The notes beneath the pieces are model-generated. The model saw only the letters and a list, made by a program, of their open reading frames with translations. It ran no database searches and had not been told where the DNA came from. A program made the translations under genes and the position numbers. This document shows, piece by piece, positions 54,630 through 63,321 of a stretch of DNA of 64,000 nucleotides (within the stretch, counting starts at the first letter, position 1; every line of letters begins with the position of its first letter). Source of the stretch: Rhodospirillales bacterium (GTDB taxonomy: Bacteria; Pseudomonadota; Alphaproteobacteria; Rhodospirillales; Magnetospirillaceae); NCBI GenBank assembly GCA_019455065.1, contig JACFNC010000001.1, forward strand, positions 62,001-126,000, given 5' to 3'.

Positions 54630-54672
54630 CAAAAATTCGGCACAACGATGCCTATTTAGGGGAGAGTGGGTA

Positions 54673-56262
54673 ATGACCTCAGCCGCTGCGGCCGCTTTGG
54701 CGGCCAAGCCGTTGGATTTTCCGCCGGGCTTCAACGCCGCCGTTCCTTTCATCGACCGGCATCTGGCCGAGGGGCGAGGGGCGAAGGTGGCGATCCGTAG
54801 CGCAAGCGGCGAGGTCACGTACGGGGAACTCGCCGAGCGGGTGAACCGCTGCGGCAACGCCCTCCGCGGCCTGGGCATCGAGCCGGGCGCCCGCGTCCTT
54901 ATGATCGTCAAGGATTGCCCGGAATTCTTTTATCTGTTCTGGGGCGCCATCAAGGCGGGCATCGTGCCGGTGCCGCTCAACACGCTGCTGCGGTCGGGTG
55001 ACTACCAGTACATGATCGAGGACTCGGGCTGCGCGGCCCTGTTCTATTCGCCGGAGTTCGCCGCCGAGGTGGAGCCGGCCCTGGCCGGCGTCGGCGGCAA
55101 ACTGGGGATGGCGCTACGCACCGAGGGCGAGGGGAAGACGTTGCGGTCGCTGATCGGCGCGGCTTCGGCCGAGTTGAGCGCGTCGCCCGCGTCGCCCACC
55201 GCCGAATGCTTCTGGCTCTATTCCTCGGGCTCGACCGGGCGGCCTAAGGGCGCGGTGCATTTGCATCGCGACATGGTGGTCACCAGTCAATACTACGGCG
55301 TCGACACCCTGGGGGCCCGCGAGGACGACGTGTTCTTCTCGGCCGCCAAGCTGTTTTTCGCCTACGGCCTCGGCAACGGCATGACGTTTCCGCTGTGGGT
55401 CGGCGGAACCGCGGTTCTCCTCGAATCCCGCCCGTCGCCGGACAGCACCTTCGAAACCATCATCCGATTCCGGCCCACCCTGTATTTCGGGGTGCCGACC
55501 CTGTACGCGGCGCAACTCCAGGCTCTCGATCAAGGCGCGAAGCCGGACCTCTCCTCCATCCGCTACTGCGTCTCGGCGGGTGAGGCGCTGCCGGCCGAGA
55601 TCTTCCGGCGCTGGAAGGAAAAGACCGGCCTTACCATCCTGGACGGTATCGGCTCGACCGAGGCGCTGCACATCTTCATTTCCAATTCGGGTGGCGATTC
55701 GAAACCCGGTTCATCGGGGCGACCGGTCGTCGGCTACGAGACACGAATCGTCGACGACGGCGGCAACCCGGTGCCGGTGGGGGAATCCGGCCGGCTGCAC
55801 ATCCGCGGCCCGTCGACCGCCGCCTATTACTGGAACCAGCCGGAGAAGACCGCCGCCACCATGCTGGCCGACGGTTGGGTGAATACGGGCGACACCTACT
55901 ATTGCGACGCCGATGGCTACTACTATTACTGCGGCCGCAGCGACGACATGATGAAGGTGGGCGGCATCTGGTGCTCGCCGTTCGAGATCGAGGCCAAGCT
56001 CGTCGAGCACCCGAAGGTGTTCGAGGCGGCGGTCGTTGGGCGGGCCGACGCCGACGCGCTGGTCAAGCCCGAGGCATGGATCGTGCTGGCTGAAGGCGTC
56101 GTGGCCGACGACGGCGTGAAGCAGGAACTGTTGCAGCACTGCAAGAGCGGACTGGCGCCCTACAAGTACCCGCGCTGGATCCACTTCGTCGACGAATTGC
56201 CGAAGACGGCCACCGGCAAGATCCAGCGGTTTAAATTGCGTTCCGAGGCGGCGAGCCATTAG
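54673..56262 (+). CDS. bclA: Benzoate-CoA ligase
   Basis: A 529-residue adenylate-forming enzyme that activates benzoate to benzoyl-CoA with ATP. The P-loop YSSGSTGRPKG is at 183-193. Further motifs are LDGIGSTEALHIFISN, GWVNTGDTYYCDADGYYYYC and the catalytic Lys in PKTATGKIQRFKLR. The N-terminal FPPGFNAAVPFIDRHLAEGR is typical of this family. GGGGAG precedes the ATG. 2-Aminobenzoate ligases are close relatives, but the box context settles the call. Confidence 0.94.
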   Translation: MTSAAAAALAAKPLDFPPGFNAAVPFIDRHLAEGRGAKVAIRSASGEVTYGELAERVNRCGNALRGLGIEPGARVLMIVKDCPEFFYLFWGAIKAGIVPVPLNTLLRSGDYQYMIEDSGCAALFYSPEFAAEVEPALAGVGGKLGMALRTEGEGKTLRSLIGAASAELSASPASPTAECFWLYSSGSTGRPKGAVHLHRDMVVTSQYYGVDTLGAREDDVFFSAAKLFFAYGLGNGMTFPLWVGGTAVLLESRPSPDSTFETIIRFRPTLYFGVPTLYAAQLQALDQGAKPDLSSIRYCVSAGEALPAEIFRRWKEKTGLTILDGIGSTEALHIFISNSGGDSKPGSSGRPVVGYETRIVDDGGNPVPVGESGRLHIRGPSTAAYYWNQPEKTAATMLADGWVNTGDTYYCDADGYYYYCGRSDDMMKVGGIWCSPFEIEAKLVEHPKVFEAAVVGRADADALVKPEAWIVLAEGVVADDGVKQELLQHCKSGLAPYKYPRWIHFVDELPKTATGKIQRFKLRSEAASH

Positions 56263-56289
56263 CCGGCCCGACGTCCGGGTGCCCGGCGT

Positions 56290-57213
56290 ATGATCGACAA
56301 GCTGGCAACGCTGCAACAGGCGGTGCGGGACGGCATCGGCGATGGTGACGCCGTGGTTCTGGGCGCGGGCCTGGAGGCCGCCATTCCGTTCGCCGTCGTC
56401 TTTGAACTCATCCGGCAGGGGCGGCGCGACCTGGAACTCGTGGCGCCAATCTCTGACGGAGCGGCCGACATGCTGTTCGGCGCCGGCTGCGTCGGGGCGG
56501 TCAGTGCGGCCTGGGTGGGCAACGTCTCGGGTGGCCTTGGGCACAACTACCGGCGCGCCGTCGAGCAGGGTGTGCCGCGGAATGTCGTCGTAAACGACTA
56601 TTCCAATTTCTCGCTGGGGATGGCGCTGATGGCGGCCGCCTACGGGATGCCTTACATGCCGGTGCGATCGCTGTTGGGTTCGGATATCCTTGCCTCCAAC
56701 CCGGCCCTCAAGGTTCTCCAGAACCCATTGTCGGACGAGGCCGATCCGGTGGTGCTGGTGCCGCCCCTCAAACCCGATGTCGCGGTGCTGGCTGTCCAGC
56801 GCGCCGACCGGTTCGGAAACGCGCACCTGTGGGGAAGCCTAGGGGTGGCGCAGGAGGCGGCGTTGGCGGCTGACCGGGTGCTCGTGCTTGCCGACGAGAT
56901 CGTCGAGCCCGGGGTGATCGCCTCCGATCCGAACCGCGTGGTGTTTCCCGGCTTCAAGGTTTCCGCGGTTGTTCATGAACCGGCGGCGCAGCACCCCTCA
57001 CCGATGACCGGAATCTGGAAGCGGGACACCGAGTTCTACACCGACTATCACCGGCGCTCCAGGGAGCGCGACGGCTTTTTGGCCTGGCTGGAGGAGTGGG
57101 TATTGGGCGTGCCCGACCATGCAGCCTATAGGGCCAAGCTTGGCAGCAGGCTGGATGACCTCCGCATACGTGGGTCGGCCCTGGCGGCGCCGGCCAACTT
57201 CGCGGCGTCGTAG
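56290..57213 (+). CDS. CoA-transferase family subunit A
   Basis: A 307-residue alpha subunit of a class I CoA-transferase (glutaconate/3-oxoadipate/IpdA-like). It has GDAVVLGAGLEAAIPFAVVF, LVAPISDGAADMLFGAGCVG and AVQRADRFGNAHLWGSLG. It is paired with subunit B three bases downstream. The role in benzoate degradation could be CoA transfer to or from a dicarboxylate, or hydrolytic ring cleavage as in IpdAB; sequence does not decide. Confidence 0.85.
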   Translation: MIDKLATLQQAVRDGIGDGDAVVLGAGLEAAIPFAVVFELIRQGRRDLELVAPISDGAADMLFGAGCVGAVSAAWVGNVSGGLGHNYRRAVEQGVPRNVVVNDYSNFSLGMALMAAAYGMPYMPVRSLLGSDILASNPALKVLQNPLSDEADPVVLVPPLKPDVAVLAVQRADRFGNAHLWGSLGVAQEAALAADRVLVLADEIVEPGVIASDPNRVVFPGFKVSAVVHEPAAQHPSPMTGIWKRDTEFYTDYHRRSRERDGFLAWLEEWVLGVPDHAAYRAKLGSRLDDLRIRGSALAAPANFAAS

Positions 57214-57216
57214 CCG

Positions 57217-57975
57217 ATGCCCGCCTATTCGACCCAGGAACTGATGATCATCGCCGCGGCGCGCGAGATTCGCGACGGCGAAGTCGTGTTCGTCGGGATG
57301 CGGTTGCCGATCACCGCCTTCGGCGTGGCGCGGCTCACCCACGCACCGAACGCGGTCGGGCTGTTCGAATGCGGCCTCGCCCGCCACGCGCCGGCCCAGG
57401 ACATGCTCTACACCATGAGCGACCCGCCCAACCAGCTCGGCGCCGCCTGGGCCACCGGCCTGACCCAGGTGATGGGAATTCTGCAAGGCGGATGGGTCCA
57501 TGCCGGGTTCATCGGCGGCGCCGAGATCGACCGCTTCGGCAATATCAATACCTCGTACATCGGTGGCGCCGAAAAGCCGACCGTCAAATTGCCGGGATCG
57601 GGCGGCGCGGCGGACATCGCCGCCATGTCGCATCGCCTGCTGGCCATCATGAACCACGAGCCGCACCGTCTGGTGGAGCGGGTCGGCTATGTCACCTCGC
57701 CGGGCGGCCTCGCCGGCGGTGGCGCTCGCCGGGCGGCGGGTTTACGACGCGGCGGCGTCGCGGCGGTGATCACCGACCGAGCCATTCTGCGACCGCACGG
57801 GCCCCAAGGGGAATTGCATCTCGCTTCCTTCCATCCCGGCCATGCGCCGGAAGAGGTGCGGGAGAAAACCGGGTGGTCGCTGCGAACCATTCCCGGCGCG
57901 ACCGAGACGCCGCCTCCGACCGCCGAGGAGATGGCGGCGCTGCACGCCATCGACCGGGAGGGTTTCTGGCGATGA
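57217..57975 (+). CDS. CoA-transferase family subunit B
   Basis: A 252-residue beta subunit. The catalytic loop of class I transferases is normally SENG; here the Glu is kept but the context is LFECGLARHAP (E51). The stretch IGGAEIDRFGNINTSYIGG is well conserved. The altered loop suggests a branch near glutaconate or IpdB-type enzymes. It starts three bases after subunit A. Confidence 0.85.
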   Translation: MPAYSTQELMIIAAAREIRDGEVVFVGMRLPITAFGVARLTHAPNAVGLFECGLARHAPAQDMLYTMSDPPNQLGAAWATGLTQVMGILQGGWVHAGFIGGAEIDRFGNINTSYIGGAEKPTVKLPGSGGAADIAAMSHRLLAIMNHEPHRLVERVGYVTSPGGLAGGGARRAAGLRRGGVAAVITDRAILRPHGPQGELHLASFHPGHAPEEVREKTGWSLRTIPGATETPPPTAEEMAALHAIDREGFWR

Positions 57976-58105
57976 TGGGCGCGCGCTTGGTGGCTTCGGT
58001 GATTGGTGTAGTATCAAAAAGCATTTCCGGCGGGGCAACGGCCCTCGCCGCAATAAGAACCCCGTGATAAAAGGGGCCTTATCCATCTATTGGGAGGGTC
58101 GACGA

Positions 58106-59323
58106 ATGAACGACAAGACTCTGTTGAATGTGAAATCGACGCGCCGGCAGGTGCTGGGCGGGGCGGCGGTCGCCGCCGGCGTCGCGGCGGCGGGAACCTT
58201 CGTGCCGACGCGCTTCGCGATCGGCGCGCAGGCCAACGTCAAGATCGGTTTTTTGCTGCCGTATAGCGGCACCTACGCCGCGCTCGGCCACAACATCACC
58301 GACGCCTTCAAGATGCGCGTCGCCGAACTCGGCAACAAGTTGGCAGGCCGCGGCGTCGAGTACGTCATGCTCGATTCCGAGGCGGCGCCGCCGAAGGCCA
58401 AGGACAACACCGCGCGACTCATCCTCAAGGACAAATGCGACGTCCTGGTGGGGCCGGTGCACTCGGGCGTGGCCATGGCGATGGCCCAGGTCGCCCGCGA
58501 CGAGGGCACGCTCACGATCGTCGCCAATGCCGGCGCCGACAACATCACCCGCGAGATGTGCGCGCCCAACATCTTCCGGTCTTCGTTCAGCAACTGGCAG
58601 AGCACCTATCCCTGCGGCTCCGTCATGCTGAAGGACGGCATCAAGGACGCGGTCACCATTACCTGGAACTACCCCGCCGGTAAGCAGATGATGCAGGGCT
58701 TCAAGGATTCCTTCCTGCCCGGAGGCGGGAAGATCGTGAAGGAGATCCTGATCGACTTCCCGAGCGTCGAATTCCAGGCCCATCTGACCGAGATTGCGGC
58801 GCTGAAGCCGGGCGCCGTGTTCACGTTCTTCGCCGGCGGCGGTGCGCTCAAGTTCATCAACGACTACGCGGCGGCCGGGCTGCAGGGCAAGATTCCGCTG
58901 TACGGGGCGGGCTTCCTTACCGACGGCGTGTATCAGAAGGCCGGTGCGGCGGCGAACGGCATCAAGACGACCCTGCACTATTCGGACGCCCTCGACACTC
59001 CCAAGAATCGCGCGTTCCGCCAGAACTTCGAGAGCAACGCCAAGCGCCCCGCCGACGTCTATGCCGTACAGGGCTACGACGCCGCCGAAATGCTGCGTGT
59101 TGGCCTCGAGGCGACCAAGGGCGACCTCGGTGCCCAGGACAAGGTCGTGGCGGCCATCGAAAAGGCGACCATCGAGAGCCCGCGGGGCAACTTCACCATC
59201 TCGAAGGCGCATAATCCGGTTCAGGACATCTATCTCCGCGAAATCGTGAACGGCGAGGAGAAGGTGCTCGGGGTCGCCCATAAGGCGCTCGCCGATCCGG
59301 CAACCGGCTGCAAGATGGCCTGA
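58106..59323 (+). CDS. ABC transporter substrate-binding protein (branched-chain/aromatic type)
   Basis: A 405-residue periplasmic binding protein with a twin-arginine-like leader (STRRQVLGGAAVAAG, R13-R14). It has the Leu/Ile/Val-binding fold: IGFLLPYSGTYAALGHNITD, LVGPVHSGVAMAMAQVA and YGAGFLTDGVYQKAG. In box and other aromatic operons such proteins bind benzoate or similar acids. GGGAGGG precedes the ATG. The 130 bases before it hold a weak CCCC/GGGG stem at about 58058-58075 and no gene. Confidence 0.92.
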   Translation: MNDKTLLNVKSTRRQVLGGAAVAAGVAAAGTFVPTRFAIGAQANVKIGFLLPYSGTYAALGHNITDAFKMRVAELGNKLAGRGVEYVMLDSEAAPPKAKDNTARLILKDKCDVLVGPVHSGVAMAMAQVARDEGTLTIVANAGADNITREMCAPNIFRSSFSNWQSTYPCGSVMLKDGIKDAVTITWNYPAGKQMMQGFKDSFLPGGGKIVKEILIDFPSVEFQAHLTEIAALKPGAVFTFFAGGGALKFINDYAAAGLQGKIPLYGAGFLTDGVYQKAGAAANGIKTTLHYSDALDTPKNRAFRQNFESNAKRPADVYAVQGYDAAEMLRVGLEATKGDLGAQDKVVAAIEKATIESPRGNFTISKAHNPVQDIYLREIVNGEEKVLGVAHKALADPATGCKMA

Positions 59324-59341
59324 TCATCGTTTGGCTAGAAA

Positions 59342-59370
59342 CCTCTCGCCCGCTTCCGGCGGGCGAGAGG
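59342..59370 (+). promoter_or_regulatory. Perfect 12-bp hairpin overlapping the livH ribosome site
   Basis: CCTCTCGCCCGC and GCGGGCGAGAGG form a perfect 12-pair stem with loop TTCCG between the binding-protein gene and livH. The livH ribosome site (GAGGGAG, 59367-59373) shares the last four stem bases. No U-run follows. It likely lowers permease expression relative to the binding protein. Confidence 0.75.
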
Positions 59371-59377
59371 GAGCGGC

Positions 59378-60265
59378 ATGCGCGCTGGACCGATCGGTAT
59401 GGATTTCAGTTACTACCTCATACAAATCCTGAACGGAGTCCAATACGGATTCCTGCTTTTCCTCGTTGCGAGCGGATTGACGCTGATCTTCGGAATCATG
59501 GGGATCATCAATCTTGCGCACGGCTCCTTCTATATGGTGGGTGCGTATCTCGCCTACTGGCTGACGGGAGTAACCGGAAATCTGTTCTACGCGATCCTGC
59601 TGGGTGTGCCGATCAGCGTGGTCCTCGGGCTGCTGATCGAACGGTTCGGCATCACCTTTCTCTATAAACGCGATCATCTTTACCAGGTGCTTTTCACCTA
59701 CGGTTTGATACTCGTGTTCAACGAGATGCGCAGCGTGCTGTGGGGCAACGACGTTCATGGCGTCCCGGTGCCCGATCTGCTCTCGGGGGCGATTCCCCTG
59801 ACGGAGACGCAGTCCTACCCCGTCTATCGCCTTTTCATTTCGCTGGTCTGCGTCGCGTTGGCCGCCTGCCTGTATCTCGTGATTCAGCGCACGCGCTTGG
59901 GCATGACCATCCGCGCCGGCGCATCGAATCGCGAAATGGTGCAGTCGCTGGGCATCGACATCAGCCGCTTGTTCGCCGTGGTGTTCGGACTTGGCGCGGC
60001 GTTGGCCGCGTTTGCCGGAATGATCGCCGCCCCGGTCAGTTCCGTCTATCCGGGCATGGGCGAGCACGTTCTGATCATTTCCTTCGTGGTGGTCGTCATC
60101 GGCGGCGTCGGCTCCATCAAGGGCGCCTTCATCGGCGCCATGTTGATCGGCCTGACGCACACGTTCGGCGCCGTATTCGTGCCCCAGGCGGCCAGCATGG
60201 CGGTCTACGCGGTGATGGCGCTGGTGCTTCTGTGGCGCCCGCAGGGCCTGTTTGGAAAGGCCTGA
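59378..60265 (+). CDS. livH: ABC transporter permease LivH-type
   Basis: A 295-residue inner membrane permease with about eight helices. Signatures are LTLIFGIMGIINLAHGSFYM and RAGASNREMVQSLGIDISRL (cytoplasmic coupling loop), then GGVGSIKGAFIGAMLIG. The first ATG is chosen for its GAGGGAG site; a second ATG lies seven codons on. It forms the channel with LivM for an aromatic acid, judging from the operon. Confidence 0.92.
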   Translation: MRAGPIGMDFSYYLIQILNGVQYGFLLFLVASGLTLIFGIMGIINLAHGSFYMVGAYLAYWLTGVTGNLFYAILLGVPISVVLGLLIERFGITFLYKRDHLYQVLFTYGLILVFNEMRSVLWGNDVHGVPVPDLLSGAIPLTETQSYPVYRLFISLVCVALAACLYLVIQRTRLGMTIRAGASNREMVQSLGIDISRLFAVVFGLGAALAAFAGMIAAPVSSVYPGMGEHVLIISFVVVVIGGVGSIKGAFIGAMLIGLTHTFGAVFVPQAASMAVYAVMALVLLWRPQGLFGKA

Positions 60266-60269
60266 CACG

Positions 60270-61289
60270 ATGCCGCGCACGCCACTTCCCATCTACGTGC
60301 TTCTCGCGCTCGGAGCGGTAGCCTTGGCCGTCTATCCCTTATTCGGCGACGTCTTCTACGTGCGCTTGGTTGCCAAGGTTATGGTGCTGGCCATTTTCGC
60401 CATGAGCCTCGACCTGCTCGTGGGCTATGCCGGCCTGGTAAGTTTCGGTCACGCCGCTTTTTTCGGTGTTGGCGCCTACGCTACGGCGGCGCTCATCGCG
60501 AAGGCGGGCATCGCCGACATGGCCATCATCCTGCCGGTGGTGCTGGTGGCCGCCGCCGTCGCCGCCCTGGTGATCGGGTGGTTCAGCATTCGCACGTCGG
60601 GCATCTATTTCATCATGATAACGCTCGCTTTCGCGCAGATGCTGTACTTCTTCTTCCACGACCTGCCGTTCTGGTGGGGCGCGGACGGCGTCAATCTGCC
60701 GCGGCGCGGCCTTCCCAGGCTTGCCTTCGGGGACACCGTCATCCTCGATCTTTCCGACCGCACCGTCTTCTACTACGTCGCGCTCGCTTGTCTCGTCCTG
60801 GCGTTCGCCCTGCTTACCATCATCCTGCGCTCGCCGTTCGGGAGAGTGATCGTCGGCATCCGGGTCAACGAGAACCGGGTCCGCGCGTTGGGCTACAACG
60901 TGCAGAACTACAAGCTGGTGGCATTCGTGATCGCGGGCACGCTGGCCGGGTTCGCCGGTTTTCTCGAGGCATCGCGAACCGCGTTCGTGGCCCCCGCACA
61001 CCTCTCTTGGCATGAATCCGGCTTGGTGCTCGTCATCGTGCTGCTGGGCGGCATGGGAACCTTGTACGGCCCCATCCTTGGCGCCTTCGTCCTCGTCATG
61101 CTCGAAGACTGGGTGTCGGGGATCACCGAATTCTGGCTTCTGGTCATGGGCCTGTTCGTCATCCTCGTCGTGCTGTTCCTGCCGAACGGCATCGCAGGAC
61201 TGGTGTCGACCCTGGCGCAGCGGCTGAGGCCGCCCAAGCCAGACGTCGGAAAGCCGGTCGAGCGCGAGGTGGAGGCCGCCGATGTCTGA
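60270..61289 (+). CDS. livM: ABC transporter permease LivM-type
   Basis: A 339-residue permease. Signatures are AMSLDLLVGYAGLVSFGHAA, GIRVNENRVRALGYNVQNYK (coupling loop) and LLGGMGTLYGPILGAFVLVM. The ATG lies four bases after the livH stop, with AAAGG upstream. Its end overlaps livG by eight bases. Confidence 0.92.
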   Translation: MPRTPLPIYVLLALGAVALAVYPLFGDVFYVRLVAKVMVLAIFAMSLDLLVGYAGLVSFGHAAFFGVGAYATAALIAKAGIADMAIILPVVLVAAAVAALVIGWFSIRTSGIYFIMITLAFAQMLYFFFHDLPFWWGADGVNLPRRGLPRLAFGDTVILDLSDRTVFYYVALACLVLAFALLTIILRSPFGRVIVGIRVNENRVRALGYNVQNYKLVAFVIAGTLAGFAGFLEASRTAFVAPAHLSWHESGLVLVIVLLGGMGTLYGPILGAFVLVMLEDWVSGITEFWLLVMGLFVILVVLFLPNGIAGLVSTLAQRLRPPKPDVGKPVEREVEAADV

Positions 61290-62043
61290 CGTTATTCTCG
61301 AGACCGACGGACTCTCGCGCACGTTCGGCGCATTGGTCGCGGTGGACGGGGTGACGCTGTCGTTCCGCCGCGGCCAGGTCCACGCCATCATCGGACCGAA
61401 CGGCGCCGGCAAGACCACCCTGATCAACCTGCTGTCCGGAGAACTCCCTCCGTCGGCTGGCACCATCAAGCTGAGGGGGCGGGACATCACCAGGGCGAAG
61501 GCCGACGAGGTATCGCTCCTGGGCGTCGGCCGCAGCTTCCAGAAGACCAACATCTTTCAGAGCTTTACCTGCTTCGAGAACTGCTGGCTGGGCGCGCAGT
61601 CCCGGCTTCCGACCTCGATGCGTTTTTTCCGTCCGGCATCCGTCTACAGGGAGGTTGAGGCCCGGGCCCGCCGTGCGATCGAGTTGTGCGGGCTGACCCA
61701 TCGCTGCGACACCCCGGCCGGGGCCATGAGCTACGGCGAGCAGCGCCAGCTCGAGATCGGGATGATGCTCGCCACCGAACCGGAGCTTTTGCTTCTCGAC
61801 GAACCGCTGGCGGGGATGGGGAGCGAGGAGGCTGTCCAAGTGGTCGAACTCCTCAAACGCTTGGCAGCCGACCACACGCTGATTCTGATCGAGCACGACA
61901 TGGACGCGGTGTTCGCGGTCGCCGATCTGCTCACCGTCATGGTCAACGGCCGTGTTCTCGAGACCGGCACGGTCGAGCAGATCCGCGCCAGCAAGGCCGT
62001 GCGCGAAGCCTATCTCGGCGACGAGGAAGGAGGGGGCCACTGA
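61282..62043 (+). CDS. livG: ABC transporter ATPase LivG-type
   Basis: A 253-residue ATPase. Walker A is GPNGAGKTTLINLLSG, the signature is MSYGEQRQLEIGMMLA, and Walker B is LLLLDEPLAGMG. The C-terminal helix extension of LivG is present. It overlaps livM at its start, and livF begins inside its stop codon. Confidence 0.93.
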   Translation: MSDVILETDGLSRTFGALVAVDGVTLSFRRGQVHAIIGPNGAGKTTLINLLSGELPPSAGTIKLRGRDITRAKADEVSLLGVGRSFQKTNIFQSFTCFENCWLGAQSRLPTSMRFFRPASVYREVEARARRAIELCGLTHRCDTPAGAMSYGEQRQLEIGMMLATEPELLLLDEPLAGMGSEEAVQVVELLKRLAADHTLILIEHDMDAVFAVADLLTVMVNGRVLETGTVEQIRASKAVREAYLGDEEGGGH

Positions 62044-62753
62044 TGGAACCCATCATCGCCACCCACGATATCCACACCTATTACGGCGCCAGTCACATCC
62101 TTCACGGTGTCTCGCTCGCGGTGCATCGCGGCGAAACCGTCTGCCTGATGGGCCGCAACGGCATGGGCAAGACGACGACCCTGCGCTCTATCATGGGCCT
62201 GACCCCGCCGCGGCGCGGAAAGGTGCTGGTCAACGGCCGCGACATGACCGGGGCCGAAGCCCACAAGGTCGTGCGGCACGGAATAGCCTATGTGCCCGAG
62301 AACCGGGGGATCTTTCCGAATCTGTCGGTGCGCGAGAACCTGATCATGGCGGCGCGCCCGAGCGGCGACGGCCGCCTGGACTGGACCTTCGACCGGGTGA
62401 TCGAGACCTTCCCGCGGCTCGGCGAACGCCTGTCCAACATGGGCAACCAACTTTCGGGCGGCGAACAGCAGATGCTGACCATCGGTCGGGCCCTGATGAC
62501 CAACCCCGATCTGATCATTCTCGACGAGGCTACCGAGGGGCTGGCGCCTTTGATCCGGAAAGAGATCTGGTCAGTCATCCGGCGCATCAAGGACACAGGC
62601 ATCGCCACCCTTGTCATCGACAAGGACGTGAACGCGCTGCTCGGACTGTGCGATCGCAGCCTGATCATGGTGAAGGGCCGCATCGTGTTCGAGGGCCCGT
62701 CGGCGGAACTGCTTGCGAATCCCGACATCCACGTCAAGTATCTGGGCGTCTGA
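62043..62753 (+). CDS. livF: ABC transporter ATPase LivF-type
   Basis: A 236-residue ATPase. Walker A is GRNGMGKTTTLRSIMG, the signature is LSGGEQQMLTIGRAL, and Walker B is LIILDEATEGLAP. The start overlaps the livG stop (TGATG). It is the last gene of the box-linked operon and converges on the DUF4863 gene with seven bases between. Confidence 0.93.
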   Translation: MEPIIATHDIHTYYGASHILHGVSLAVHRGETVCLMGRNGMGKTTTLRSIMGLTPPRRGKVLVNGRDMTGAEAHKVVRHGIAYVPENRGIFPNLSVRENLIMAARPSGDGRLDWTFDRVIETFPRLGERLSNMGNQLSGGEQQMLTIGRALMTNPDLIILDEATEGLAPLIRKEIWSVIRRIKDTGIATLVIDKDVNALLGLCDRSLIMVKGRIVFEGPSAELLANPDIHVKYLGV

Positions 62754-62760
62754 AGACCAC

Positions 62761-63231
62761 TCAGGCTGCGGGCTTGAAGTCGATCTCGCCGTCGGGAAGA
62801 AGGTACAGGACCAGGGCGGCGCCGTCGGTCACGGTTGGCGGGTGAACGCTGTCTGGGGGGTAGACCAGCCAGCCGGCGCCGCGGCCGTCGAATTTCGCCT
62901 TGGGATCGATCGGCATGATGAGATCGATCTCGCCCTTGGGATGACGATGGCGAGGACCGATAACATCTTTCATGTGGACCACGTCGACCGAGTAGCCATG
63001 CGTTGCCGGTCCGGCGGCAATGACGCGGCCGTACCGTATGCCCCCGGCCTCGCGGGCGCACATCCAGCCCTCGCGGATGCCGTCGTGACACGCGGCCTCC
63101 ACCTTCCGGAACCATTCGCCGCCAGCCGCGAACTCGCCGTTCAGCTCGTCGGCGAGGGCGGGAAGCACGCGTCGGCCCTGCACCCGCGAGGTGACCATGG
63201 CGACGAGAGCCTGAAACGTTTCGAGCGGCAT
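62761..63231 (-). CDS. DUF4863 / hydroxylaminobenzoate lyase-like cupin protein
   Basis: A 156-residue protein. Its cupin-like metal motif is GPRHRHPKGEIDLIMPID, and it has the family's GWLVYPPDSVHPPTVTDG. It matches the DUF4863 family, in which PnbB (4-hydroxylaminobenzoate lyase of nitrobenzoate degraders) is the known member. I chose the ATG at 63231, with GGAGGAG upstream; a GTG six codons earlier is an alternative. Its place beside a benzoate operon fits an aromatic substrate, but lyase activity is not established. Confidence 0.8.
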   Translation of the reverse strand: MPLETFQALVAMVTSRVQGRRVLPALADELNGEFAAGGEWFRKVEAACHDGIREGWMCAREAGGIRYGRVIAAGPATHGYSVDVVHMKDVIGPRHRHPKGEIDLIMPIDPKAKFDGRGAGWLVYPPDSVHPPTVTDGAALVLYLLPDGEIDFKPAA

Positions 63232-63321
63232 GGCGACCCTCTCCTCCACTGAATGACGAGATCCACATTCTCGCCATCCTGTCCGCCGCTGACAATTCGA
63301 ATGTTTCCAGTTGCGACCGGA

